From a virus, in IMG/VR virus record IMGVR_UViG_3300047319_000748, positions 1-34,539 of that record: a stretch of 34,539 bases of DNA. One strand, 5' to 3'. The notes beneath the pieces were generated by a model. That model saw nothing but the letters and a program-made list of their open reading frames with translations, was not told the origin of the DNA and ran no database searches. Positions 7,161-14,904 of the stretch are shown in pieces. Position numbers and translations under genes: made by a program. Positions within the stretch are counted from its first letter, which is position 1; every line of letters begins with the position of its first letter.

Positions 7161-10099
7161 CGATGGATGCCCACGCCAAGCGAATCAGCCACGGACGGGA
7201 TGTACGGCACGACGGTTTCGGCGAGCATGCGGCCGTCCTGGAGCACGAGCTGGACCTGCATCGACGACCCGCCGGCCGGCGCCGCAGACGTCGGCGACGG
7301 CGTCCGGTAGGTCGACGGCGACTGGTAATCCTGCGGCAGGCCGGAGCTGTCGTAGATCGGCTTGATCCGCGGGCTGACCGTCTTGTTACCGATCGTTTCG
7401 AGCGCGCCGCTCAACGAGTTTGAGCCTGAGCCGGTCAGCGCATTAACGAGGTCCTTGAGCGTCTTGTTCAGGTTGTCGAGCGATGTCTGCATGGTCTCGC
7501 CGAACTTCACGGTGCTGAAATCCGTCACCTTCTTGCCGTTCGCGTCGAGCAGCTGGCCCTGGTCGAAGAGCGCCTTCGCAGCCGTCTTGAGATTCTCAGG
7601 AATGTCGACGCCGGCCTGCTCGGACGCCTGGATGTCACCCTGGATCGCCGTGCCCAGGCCGGAAAGCGCCTTCGCGCCGTCGTCGCCGACGCTGAAGAGC
7701 GCCGCGTTCACGTCCGCGCCGCCGCGCGTCAACTCGTCCATGTCGTCGATGAGCGACTGGAAGCTCGAGTGGACCGACGCGGTCTGGAACGACGGACCCA
7801 TCTGCGCGGCCGTGAGGTTGTATTTCTTCTGGAGGTCCGTCAACTGCGTGTACGTCGGACCGGTCGTCCCGCCAAGGGCTTCGATTTGACTCTGCACAGT
7901 GGCAATCTTCGTTGCCTGCGCGTCGAGCGCTGCGTTCACGGCATCGATCGCCTTCTTCGCCGCCCCCGGGTCGTTCTTCCCAACGCCTTGCGTTAGGTTG
8001 ATCCAGAGTTGCTGCCCTGCCGCACCGAGCTTCTCCAGTTTCTTCTGGAGCACATCAAAGCCGCCTAACGATGCGGCAAACGTGGTGACGGCGTCACGGC
8101 CTGCTGAACCGAACAAGTGATCCCAGATCGCTTTTCCTGCCGCTATTGCTGCCGAGGCAATCCCCATAATGCCTGAGGCCATGCTGGCTATGCCGGCGAG
8201 CGTGTTGCCGTCCGTGAACGCCGCGGAGGCATCGGAGAACGACTTGAACGACAACTTGACGGCGTTGGTCATTTGGCCGAGCGTCGAGATGATCTGCCCA
8301 AGATCGCCACCGACCGAGCTCCCAAGTTCCTGGAACGCGCGAGACAGATCCGCGAGCCCGATGATGGTTTCCCTGTTGTAGCGGTCGATCGCGTCGGCGC
8401 CCTCCTTGAATCCGTCGCTGACCTTGAGGCCGAGCGTGCCCACTCCCGAGAAGCCGTCTTTGATTTTGGCGGACAGCTTGTCGATCTCTTCCTCCACGAG
8501 GATGATGTTGGGAAGCGTGACATTCCCCATCTTCTCGCCGAGCTCGCCCATGCCGGCGATGCCATCCTTGACCGGCGGGAGCAAGCCGTTGAACTTGATC
8601 GCGATGTCCAGCAAGAGCGGCGGCAGCCTAGCGCCTTCGTGGAACAGCTTCGCGGCCGCGTCAGCCACGCGCTGCAATTCTGCTGCGGAAAGCGGACCCG
8701 CACGCTGGACGGACGTCAAGGCATCGGCCAGCTCATGCACCTTCTTCGCGACATTCTCGCCGGTGATTTGACTAGCGACCTGCGCGACCTGCTCGGCGTA
8801 TTTCTTCGCCGCCTCGGCCGCTTTCTTCCACGCCTCCTCCAAGTCGGCGATAACCTTCGCCGAACCCGTCGAGGCATCAAGCCCAGAGTTGAGCGTCTTG
8901 ATGTCTGGAACCTGAAACGATGACGGCGTCGGCGGCTTCATCCGGCCGATCTCGTTATTCAGGTCTCTCAGCGCCTCATCAGCCGCGTTGATCCAGCCGA
9001 CGGCGACTTCCGCAATCGTGCTCCCGGACGTCCATCGCACCCAATAATCCGACACCTTCGGGGCGTACGTCTCAGTATCCTGACCAAGCGAATCAAGACT
9101 GCCTTTCAAATCGTTGATCGCCGCCTGAATTAATACGTCTTCGACGATGGCTTTCCCGACGGATTCCTTGAGATCGTCCCAAGCGTTACCGAGTTGCTTG
9201 ATCTTGCCGGCGTAGGTGTCGATCTCGGCTTGCGCCTGGCCGCCGACCTTCCCCTGGATCGCGTCGAGGACGTAGCCCATCCCCTCGGCCTTCACTCTGG
9301 AATCATCCAGGATGATGCCGTAGCGAGCGAGAGCCGTGGTGTGGCCCTCGAACGCCTTCGAGAGCAGCTTGACCGCAGAATCGAGATCGATGCCGAGACC
9401 AGCGGAGAGGTTCGTCGCGGCCTCGAGCGCGCGGCCCATCATGTCCGGCCCGACGTTCCCGAGCTGAACGAACAGGGCTTCTGCGCCTTCGACCGCCGTA
9501 TGGCTGAACGTGGTCGTCTTTTCGTATTCGACGCCCAGCGCTTTATACTGCTCGGTGAGCCCTGGAATCGCGAAGCCTTGCGTCTGCACGGCGACCGACA
9601 ATCGACGGGCGGCCGCCTCGGCGTTGGCGTAGACCTCCACCGAGCTGGTGACGAATCCCACAAGCGCGCGATAGGATTCCTTCGCGAGGTCCCAGATCAC
9701 GCGGGCTTCAAGATAATGCCCGACGAACCCAGAAAGCGCGCTGGACGACTTCTCCGTAGATTCGCCGACCTGCTTCGTCGCGTCTGCCAGCTCGCGCATG
9801 CCTGGAGGCGCCTGCTGGCCGAGCGCGGCATACTTATCAAGCGCCTCAGTAATGGTCGCGTTGACCTTCTTCTGTTCGGCTGCCGTCAGCGCCGACGCAC
9901 CGCCGATGTCCTCGATGGCCTTCGTGATCAGCGCCGCCTGCTGGATGACTTTCACGCCGCTGAACGAGTCGCCGACGCGAGACAGTTGCGCCTCGACCTT
10001 CTCGCTGCTGGTCTGAAACCCCTTCAGCGAGACGTTCGCTTGTTCAACCGCTGTCTTAAACTTCGAGAAGTCCGCCTCGAAGACGCCGGTAATGGCCAT
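7157..10099 (-). CDS. Tail tape measure protein
   Basis: 980 residues. It starts at an ATG at 10099, which directly abuts the stop of the frameshifted chaperone product (TGA then ATG), the standard order for siphophages. The N-terminus is helical (FSKFKTAVEQANVSLKGFQ), and there are hydrophobic stretches at about 121-153 and 636-663 (MASGIMGIASAAIAAGK) as is usual for proteins that are ejected and insert in the membrane. Long Ala/Lys/Glu coiled-coil segments occupy the rest. Using the known relation of about 0.15 nm per residue, a tail near 150 nm is expected. The C-terminus is Ser/Pro rich. No peptidase domain was recognised inside it. Confidence 0.93.
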   Translation of the reverse strand: MAITGVFEADFSKFKTAVEQANVSLKGFQTSSEKVEAQLSRVGDSFSGVKVIQQAALITKAIEDIGGASALTAAEQKKVNATITEALDKYAALGQQAPPGMRELADATKQVGESTEKSSSALSGFVGHYLEARVIWDLAKESYRALVGFVTSSVEVYANAEAAARRLSVAVQTQGFAIPGLTEQYKALGVEYEKTTTFSHTAVEGAEALFVQLGNVGPDMMGRALEAATNLSAGLGIDLDSAVKLLSKAFEGHTTALARYGIILDDSRVKAEGMGYVLDAIQGKVGGQAQAEIDTYAGKIKQLGNAWDDLKESVGKAIVEDVLIQAAINDLKGSLDSLGQDTETYAPKVSDYWVRWTSGSTIAEVAVGWINAADEALRDLNNEIGRMKPPTPSSFQVPDIKTLNSGLDASTGSAKVIADLEEAWKKAAEAAKKYAEQVAQVASQITGENVAKKVHELADALTSVQRAGPLSAAELQRVADAAAKLFHEGARLPPLLLDIAIKFNGLLPPVKDGIAGMGELGEKMGNVTLPNIILVEEEIDKLSAKIKDGFSGVGTLGLKVSDGFKEGADAIDRYNRETIIGLADLSRAFQELGSSVGGDLGQIISTLGQMTNAVKLSFKSFSDASAAFTDGNTLAGIASMASGIMGIASAAIAAGKAIWDHLFGSAGRDAVTTFAASLGGFDVLQKKLEKLGAAGQQLWINLTQGVGKNDPGAAKKAIDAVNAALDAQATKIATVQSQIEALGGTTGPTYTQLTDLQKKYNLTAAQMGPSFQTASVHSSFQSLIDDMDELTRGGADVNAALFSVGDDGAKALSGLGTAIQGDIQASEQAGVDIPENLKTAAKALFDQGQLLDANGKKVTDFSTVKFGETMQTSLDNLNKTLKDLVNALTGSGSNSLSGALETIGNKTVSPRIKPIYDSSGLPQDYQSPSTYRTPSPTSAAPAGGSSMQVQLVLQDGRMLAETVVPYIPSVADSLGVGIHR

Positions 10100-10650
10100 T
10101 CAGGATTGTCTCCGCGCCTCAGCCGCAGCTTCAGCCGCAGCCTCGTCTTCAGCCTTCAACTCCTCCACGAGCACGTCATGGACGTCTGGGTCTAGCTCGG
10201 CAACCCATTCAATTCGCCAGTTGCATCGGCGGGCGATGGCGAAGTCGCTGACGATTCGACGGCGCCATTCTGGGCGTTTTTTTCTGCGGCTCGTGCGGCA
10301 CTCTCGGCATCGACGTGCGTATCGATCGCCCCCCGAATCTCCTCGAAGTCTCCAGGCTCCATGTCGTTGAGGATCTCGATTAGTTCGTCTTCCGACTTCC
10401 CGACGATCGCTACGTGACGTCCCTCGAAGTCCACGATGGACCAGTCGACGAGATACGCCGCCACCATCGCGACGCCGACCTTGAGCGGGTTCGCGCGGAG
10501 CGGCTTCCCGTCCTCGCGCTCGTACGCCATTTTGTCGAACGCCGCGCGTTGCTGGCCCATGTTGAGCCGCCGCCGGACTGTAATCGTGTCGCCGTCTGAG
10601 ATGGGAATCGTCTTCGTCTCCGGTCGCACGAATCGTGAACGTGATGCCAT
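10100..10650 (-). CDS. Tail assembly chaperone, frameshifted long form (G-T analogue)
   Basis: A -1 slip at the heptamer A AAA AAC (10282-10276) joins the first 125 codons of the short chaperone to a 58-codon extension in the -1 frame, giving about 183 residues. After the slip the frame resumes at 10276 and reads RPEWRRRIVSDFAIARRCNW, then an acidic Ala/Glu-rich end. It stops at TGA 10102-10100, immediately before the tape-measure ATG. The extension has no start codon of its own. This is the arrangement known for lambda gpG/gpGT and conserved in many long-tailed phages, where the long form binds the tape measure and recruits tube subunits. Frameshift use is inferred; the heptamer and the open frame are visible. 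Confidence 0.82.
10192..10650 (-). CDS. Tail assembly chaperone, short form (G analogue)
   Basis: 152 residues from an ATG at 10650 with AAGGG about ten bases upstream. The N-terminus contains TITVRRRLNMGQQRAAFDKM, followed by a central helical region (VGVAMVAAYLVDWSIVDF, FEEIRGAI). The C-terminal 30 residues after the slippery site are low in structure and Ser/Ala/Pro rich, as expected for the terminated product. It lies between the tail tube genes and the tape measure, the fixed place of tail assembly chaperones. These proteins are not in the mature virion. Most ribosomes should stop at TAG 10194-10192. Confidence 0.83.
   Translation of the reverse strand: MASRSRFVRPETKTIPISDGDTITVRRRLNMGQQRAAFDKMAYEREDGKPLRANPLKVGVAMVAAYLVDWSIVDFEGRHVAIVGKSEDELIEILNDMEPGDFEEIRGAIDTHVDAESAARAAEKNAQNGAVESSATSPSPADATGELNGLPS
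10276..10282 (-). promoter_or_regulatory. Programmed -1 ribosomal frameshift site (A AAA AAC)
   Basis: Seven consecutive A residues followed by C on the minus strand, phased as GA|A AAA AAC in the chaperone frame, fit the X XXY YYZ slippery pattern. The -1 frame is open from here to the base before the tape-measure start. I did not identify a stimulatory stem-loop with certainty, although the sequence just downstream is GC-rich. Confidence 0.82.
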
Positions 10651-10685
10651 TTCATACCGCCCTTCGTTGGATCGTTTCAGGTTGT

Positions 10686-10955
10686 CTAACGTGCCATCGG
10701 TTCCATAGATTGGATCGTCGCCACGAGCGCGCTGCCTGAAACGTCCATCGAGACGACCGACCACCGCCAGCCATTCGGCGTAACGACGGTGAGCGGACGC
10801 TGAGCGATCCGAAACGAATTGCTCTTCGCGATCTCGGCCGTGAACTTCCACGAGCTCGGATCGCCGGTGACGGACCACGCCCCGAGCGACGCCGCGACGG
10901 AACTCCCCCACCGAAGTTCCGCCGCTGCGCCGGTGATCGAGAGCGTGTCAGACAT
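10686..10955 (-). CDS. Small tail-module protein of unknown function
   Basis: 89 residues. The ATG at 10955 abuts the stop of the tail tube gene (TAA then ATG), so translation is surely coupled. The protein is beta-rich (SITGAAAELRWGSSVAASLG, then NGWRWSVVSMDVSG) and has no catalytic signature. It sits between the tube and the chaperones, a slot where some siphophages carry a small tail or tube-associated protein. I do not recognise the family. The following gene starts 35 bases beyond its stop. Confidence 0.7.
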   Translation of the reverse strand: MSDTLSITGAAAELRWGSSVAASLGAWSVTGDPSSWKFTAEIAKSNSFRIAQRPLTVVTPNGWRWSVVSMDVSGSALVATIQSMEPMAR

Positions 10956-11354
10956 TTAGAAGTGGCCCCAGCTGCCGCGCGCGACGAAGTTGGCCGAGAC
11001 CGTCACGGCGCCTTTGACGTCGGTATCGACGGCGGTCGTCAGCCACGCTGGGCCGTAGTCGTATTTGGTCGGCGTGTTCAGCCGATCCGGATAGAGATAG
11101 AGCGTGGTGCCGCCGGCTGACAGGCCCGCGACATAGAGCGGATCTGATGCCGAGTCCCAGAACCCGGTCAACGTGCCCTTGAGATCGGGCAAATCCAACA
11201 GATAGACCTTGTTGAGATCCCCGAAGGCCGTGACTTCGATCGTGCCCGCGTTCCGATCAAGCGTCCACTTCGTGAGGTTGAGAACCGGCGACGCCGCCGC
11301 GATCCCATCCGGCGACACGTAGACTGCGCCGTTCTTGCCTGATGCTCTCGCCAT
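10956..11354 (-). CDS. Major tail tube protein
   Basis: 132 residues. The ATG at 11354 has GGGAG nine bases upstream, and this decides it over an in-frame start at 11390. The sequence (LNLTKWTLDRNAGTIEVTAF, LKGTLTGFWDS, TKYDYGPAWLTT, GAVTVSANFVARGSW) shows the alternating beta pattern and the LtgtltG.wd type centre usual in siphophage tube proteins. It lies after the head-tail completion genes and before the chaperones and tape measure, the canonical place. The odd point is that a glycosyltransferase gene ends inside it: the first 98 bases overlap the 3' end of the upstream gene in another frame. Confidence 0.82.
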   Translation of the reverse strand: MARASGKNGAVYVSPDGIAAASPVLNLTKWTLDRNAGTIEVTAFGDLNKVYLLDLPDLKGTLTGFWDSASDPLYVAGLSAGGTTLYLYPDRLNTPTKYDYGPAWLTTAVDTDVKGAVTVSANFVARGSWGHF

Positions 11355-12444
11355 GATTGTCTGCTCCCTGCTTCCGGCCGAGATCGGCAAGAAGGCTTTG
11401 GAGATCCCCGATTATCTGGGCCGACCGTTCGACCCAGGACATCTCGGCTACGCGAGCCGGCAATTCGGACGAGACGCGCGCGCGCCCTTGCGGGTCGGCG
11501 AGCCACGAACGAATCAAGGCCGAGGCCTGGGTCGGGTGCGTGAACGTCGGCACCAGATCCCCAAAGACCTCGCCTACTTCCTCACGATGCGACGATATGT
11601 GAAACGCGCCGCAGGCGGCGAGTTCGTACGCCCGAGGGTTCATCGATTCGGCGTGCTCGATGCTCGGCGCGTCCGTGCCCCAGCCTTGCGACGTGCGATA
11701 GAGATTGAGTCCTATCTTCGCCCGACGATAGAGCGCGGCCGTCAGACGATTGTCGATCGTTCCCCCGCGCAGGAACGGTCGGAGCTTCGGCGGCATCTTC
11801 TTCAAAAACCATTGACCGTAGATGCCCAGGTCAATACCGGTCCAGTCGATCGCCGAGAACCACTCGGTGCGTTCACGGAACGGCGAGCCGACGAAGACGA
11901 CGTCGTGCGCTGGCACGGCCGCGTCGGTCTCCTGCGCGCCGGGCCGATGCTTCAGCGGATGCCACGCGTGCGGTACGTAGCCAGACCGCGGGTTCACCGC
12001 ACGGAACGCCTCGACGGCCGACCGCTCGTTCGTCCAGCAGCCGTCGACCAGCTTCGCCGTCCGCAGCTCCGGCTCGTCGTAGGGTGACTCCGTGAAGAGA
12101 ATCGTCACCGGAACGCCGGCCCGGCGGAGCATGATCAGAACGTCCGGGTGCAGGAACATCGCCGACACGACGAGCACGACATCGACCTGATGGCGGAGCG
12201 CCATACCGATCGCGCCCTCGCTCGCCTGATAGAAAATGTCGGCCGAGTTCGGCTTCTCGAATGTCGGATCGCTCTTGCGTGCGGCCAGCCATGCCGAGCG
12301 GAGCCACTTCGACGCGCGAGCGATCCGCGCATCGAGTCGGTAGTCCACGATCTGGACGCCGTGCGAGGCCAGCCCGAAGCGCAGGCCGTCCGAGACGTCG
12401 GCCGTGCTCCACGAAGCGCCTGGATGGACGAGGAGGACCTTCAC
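11257..12444 (-). CDS. CgeB-like glycosyltransferase (GT-B) embedded in the tail module
   Basis: 395 residues from a GTG at 12444 that overlaps the tail-completion stop (GTGA). The N-terminal half looks like a Rossmann domain: MKVLLVHPGASWSTADVSDG, then VDVVLVVSAMFLHPDVLIML and VPVTILFTESPYDEPEL. The C-terminal domain has DVVFVGSPFRERTEW (181-195) and the nucleotide-sugar-binding-like signature SMNPRAYELAACGAFHISS (267-285), as in CgeB/YkvP-type and Glyco_trans_1_2 proteins. It probably transfers a sugar from a nucleotide donor; acceptor unknown. The last 33 codons overlap the tail tube gene, and that end (RQERRSLRVAGW) looks like unselected read-through sequence. It is separated from the main sugar island by the neck genes. 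Confidence 0.8.
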   Translation of the reverse strand: MKVLLVHPGASWSTADVSDGLRFGLASHGVQIVDYRLDARIARASKWLRSAWLAARKSDPTFEKPNSADIFYQASEGAIGMALRHQVDVVLVVSAMFLHPDVLIMLRRAGVPVTILFTESPYDEPELRTAKLVDGCWTNERSAVEAFRAVNPRSGYVPHAWHPLKHRPGAQETDAAVPAHDVVFVGSPFRERTEWFSAIDWTGIDLGIYGQWFLKKMPPKLRPFLRGGTIDNRLTAALYRRAKIGLNLYRTSQGWGTDAPSIEHAESMNPRAYELAACGAFHISSHREEVGEVFGDLVPTFTHPTQASALIRSWLADPQGRARVSSELPARVAEMSWVERSAQIIGDLQSLLADLGRKQGADNHGESIRQERRSLRVAGWDRGGVAGSQPHEVDA

Positions 12445-12857
12445 AGGCTCGCCCAGACACGGTAGAGGCCGCCGGCATGCTGCCAACGGAGCGACGAATC
12501 CACCGGGTCGGGCTCGATGTAGCGCACGTATTCGGTCCGCTCCATGTTCATAAACGTGTAGCCGGTAATCGCCAGCGTCTTACCATCGAGCAGCGCGTCG
12601 ATCCGCGCGGCCGCGGCCGATGATCCGGCGCTGCCGGTGCCCATCTCGACATACTTCACGCGGTAGACCACGTCCTCGTAGGACCGCGCGTTGAAGACGA
12701 GCTCATCGAACGCAATGACGACGCTGACGATGACGAATTTCTGCGCGTTCGGCACGGCGAAGTCGAAAAATATGCCGCCGGTCGCGATCGCCATCAGTGC
12801 GGCGTCGGACGCGAGCGCTGCGACCAGCGCGACGTCGATGTTCGCACTATCGCTCAT
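12441..12857 (-). CDS. Tail completion/terminator protein (DUF3168-like)
   Basis: 138 residues; ATG at 12857 overlaps the preceding gp10-like stop by four bases. The pattern (VALVAALASDAALMAIATGG at the start, then FVIVSVVIAF, ARSYEDVVYRVKYVEMG, AARIDALLDGKTLAITGYTF) matches small tail terminator or completion proteins of the DUF3168 type that follow HK97 gp10-like genes. The protein caps the tail tube for joining to the head. A clear second copy of this domain forms the C-terminus of the repeat protein at 22244-23908, with shared ARIDxLLDGxTL, YEDxVY, SLRW and GGLYRV elements. Confidence 0.83.
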   Translation of the reverse strand: MSDSANIDVALVAALASDAALMAIATGGIFFDFAVPNAQKFVIVSVVIAFDELVFNARSYEDVVYRVKYVEMGTGSAGSSAAAARIDALLDGKTLAITGYTFMNMERTEYVRYIEPDPVDSSLRWQHAGGLYRVWASL

Positions 12858-13264
12858 TCGGTGCCCCTGACCTGCAGACCGTTGTCGACGAGCATCTGCT
12901 TCAGCCGCTCATACATCGCGCGACGATTCCGGATGACCGGCGGCAGGAAGTAGTTGCCAGGCGTCGGCTTCGCGATCTGACCACGCGAGGCGCCGGACGC
13001 AATATGCCGGACGGCTGTGCCATGCTCGAAGATCTGCGCGAGCTTCGACGTATTCTTCGCCACGACCTTGACGCCGAACTTTCCAGCGCTGACGACGTCG
13101 ACGCGAAGACCTTGATTCAATTCGTCCTTTGTCCCGCCCGGATACTTGATCTGGCTCTTCGCCGTGTTCGCGGCGTCGAGGACGATGTGACCGGCCTGAT
13201 TCGTAAGATCCTCCGGCAATCTCCGCAATTCCTCTTGTAACTCATCAAGCCCGATCCATTTCAC
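12854..13264 (-). CDS. HK97 gp10-like neck/tail component
   Basis: 136 residues from a GTG at 13264 that overlaps the previous stop (GTGA). The sequence has the typical start of the family, helix-rich with LDELQEELRRLPEDL and a following ANTAKSQIKYPGG. It continues with VVAKNTSKLAQIFEHGTAVR and then the ending NYFLPPVIRNRRAMYERLKQ, close to HK97 gp10. It is one of the head-tail joining proteins placed between head closure and tail terminator. Gene order on both sides agrees. Confidence 0.87.
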   Translation of the reverse strand: MKWIGLDELQEELRRLPEDLTNQAGHIVLDAANTAKSQIKYPGGTKDELNQGLRVDVVSAGKFGVKVVAKNTSKLAQIFEHGTAVRHIASGASRGQIAKPTPGNYFLPPVIRNRRAMYERLKQMLVDNGLQVRGTE

Positions 13265-13626
13265 GACGTGACCTCCGTGATGGCCGCCACGGTCTCGACG
13301 CCTGCGCCTTCCGTGTCGTCGATGTCGATCACGTTGCCGACGTGAACGGCGCCGGCGTAGTCCGTCCACGTCGCGCGCGTGTTGATGTTCATCTCCGGAT
13401 TGAAGCGCCCGTTGAAGACGTGCGTCGCGTGCGCGATGATCGCCTGCGAGAAATGCTTCTCGGCGTTCGATAGCGTCACCTTCTGGATCGCGCAGCGCCA
13501 TGGCGAGTTCACCAGCGGCGCATAGACCTGCGTGAACCCACCATCGCCGTCCGGTGTCGGCGGCCCGCTCGGATTCGTGAGCGTGGCCGACTGTCGGAGG
13601 TTGCCGATAACGATGACGACGCTCAC
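13261..13626 (-). CDS. Head closure/head-tail adaptor protein
   Basis: 121 residues; a GTG at 13626 overlaps the connector stop (GTGA). It begins with beta-strand sequence (VVIVIGNLRQSATLTNPSG) and contains SPWRCAIQKVTLSNAEKHFS and ATHVFNGRFNPEMNINTRA, the pattern of SPP1 gp16/HK97 gp7-type adaptor proteins. The T-H-x-V-x-x-R-[FY] element is common in this family. It sits exactly between the connector and the gp10-like gene, so the role follows from both sequence and context. Confidence 0.82.
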   Translation of the reverse strand: MSVVIVIGNLRQSATLTNPSGPPTPDGDGGFTQVYAPLVNSPWRCAIQKVTLSNAEKHFSQAIIAHATHVFNGRFNPEMNINTRATWTDYAGAVHVGNVIDIDDTEGAGVETVAAITEVTS

Positions 13627-14378
13627 AGCACGATGCTCCCGCCGACCGCGATGGCGTAGGGCGATGCGTAGCCGTAATCGCGCAACACCTGCGCGGACGC
13701 CGCCGTTTTCTTGAACGCGTCCATCGTGACTTCGACGCCGTAGGGCAGTTCGATGACCTGGCCGCGGCGCGCCTCATGGACGGCCGAGCGGAACGTGTCG
13801 AAGTGCGCGACGAGCAGGCAGAGAATGCCACGCACGAGCGCCGGCACGGCGGCCGCTGTGTCGCCGTAGCCGCACTTGTAGCGGATCTTGACCGAGCCCG
13901 TCTGGTCACGCGCGATCGGCCACGTCTTCCCATAGAGCGGCTCGACGAAGCCAGGGACGGCGTAGTCGCCGGCCGGGATCACGGTCGTAAAGAGGTTCGT
14001 CGCCGGCGACCCGCCGTCATTGAAGTTGCGGAGCACGCCGGTCGAGTCCACGTACTGGACGCTCAAGACGGACTGGAGCGGCGGGTGCGGCAGTTCGATG
14101 CGTGCGCCGCGGCCCATCGCGCCGATGAACGGGAACCGGTCAAGCCAGAACTCTCGCGTCTGCGTCAGCGGAGATCGACTCGTCTGCTCGAAAAAATACG
14201 ACGTCGCGGCATCGATGAAGACGGAGATCTGCGCCGCGTCGAGCTGGCCGAGGGCCCTGACGTGCTGCTGGGCGTAACTCAGCGTGACGGCCTGGTTCAC
14301 TGGCGACCCGCCCTGCACGGTCGAGACGAAATTATCGATCGTCGTGATCTCTCGGCCGTAGCTGTGGATGCTAGACAT
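13623..14378 (-). CDS. Head-tail connector protein (gp6-like)
   Basis: 251 residues from an ATG at 14378, which overlaps the end of the upstream glycosyltransferase by eight bases. Features are LDAAQISVFIDAATSYFFEQ (helical N-terminal part), then the typical FWLDRFPF, ELPHPPLQSVLSVQYVDSTG and the end GSVKIRYKCGYGDTAAAVPA. The last is the hallmark of gp6-like connectors, in which I(R)Y-x-x-GYGD precedes the C-terminal helix that contacts the portal. It starts the neck module, 13.6 kb away from the portal. Confidence 0.87.
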   Translation of the reverse strand: MSSIHSYGREITTIDNFVSTVQGGSPVNQAVTLSYAQQHVRALGQLDAAQISVFIDAATSYFFEQTSRSPLTQTREFWLDRFPFIGAMGRGARIELPHPPLQSVLSVQYVDSTGVLRNFNDGGSPATNLFTTVIPAGDYAVPGFVEPLYGKTWPIARDQTGSVKIRYKCGYGDTAAAVPALVRGILCLLVAHFDTFRSAVHEARRGQVIELPYGVEVTMDAFKKTAASAQVLRDYGYASPYAIAVGGSIVL

Positions 14379-14904
14379 GTGGTTGACCGATCTCGACGAG
14401 CACCTCGTCACGCCAGGCGATCTCGTCCGGCGTCCAGCCCATCGTCTGAAGGAAGTGGAGGTCGCCACAGTCGCGCTGCTCGCCCCACTGCCCCATCTTT
14501 GCCGGGTTGTTCGGCGTGAAGAACATCGGCGTCCCGACGTTGCCCCACCGGATCTCGCGTTCCTTCCAGAGCAGCCCGCCATTCGGCAACCGCATCCTGA
14601 ACATCGACACGCCGGTTGGGTTGGCAATGATGGCCGACGCGAGCAGCATGCGCGCGCCGGGCGCGTACGTGTCGTCGTCGTCGATGTGCGCGAGATACTT
14701 ACCGCGCGCCAGCGGCGTCGCGATGTTGCGCTCGGTGCTGCCCCAATCGTGGCCGGGTTCGCAGGAGACGCAGCGGACGTGGCCGACCGCTCGCGTCTGG
14801 ACGTTGCCGACGACGATGATCTCGTCGCCGGGCCAGCACTCAATAGACGCGAGCGTCGCCTTGAGCGACGGCCGGTTGACAGTCGCGACGATGTAGGAAA
14901 TCAC
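14371..14904 (-). CDS. Family 2-type glycosyltransferase, short form
   Basis: 177 residues from a GTG at 14904 (GTGA overlap with the previous gene, AGGAG nearby). The start MISYIVATVNRPSLKATLAS and GDEIIVVGN match the nucleotide-binding part of the GT-A fold. The metal-binding acidic motif is AHIDDDDTY, preceded by STERNIATPLARGKYLAHI. The C-terminal part is short (GTPMFFTPNNPAKMGQWGEQ) and near the lower size limit for the family. This enzyme should transfer a sugar from a nucleotide donor. It is the last sugar gene before the connector, and the eight-base overlap with the connector argues for late co-expression with the virion genes. Confidence 0.82.
   Translation of the reverse strand: MISYIVATVNRPSLKATLASIECWPGDEIIVVGNVQTRAVGHVRCVSCEPGHDWGSTERNIATPLARGKYLAHIDDDDTYAPGARMLLASAIIANPTGVSMFRMRLPNGGLLWKEREIRWGNVGTPMFFTPNNPAKMGQWGEQRDCGDLHFLQTMGWTPDEIAWRDEVLVEIGQPHV

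Noticed and set aside
12854-13933. Extended minus-strand frame upstream of the gp10-like gene
   Set aside because: The upstream part is an Arg-rich shadow of the head closure and connector genes; the true start is the GTG at 13264.
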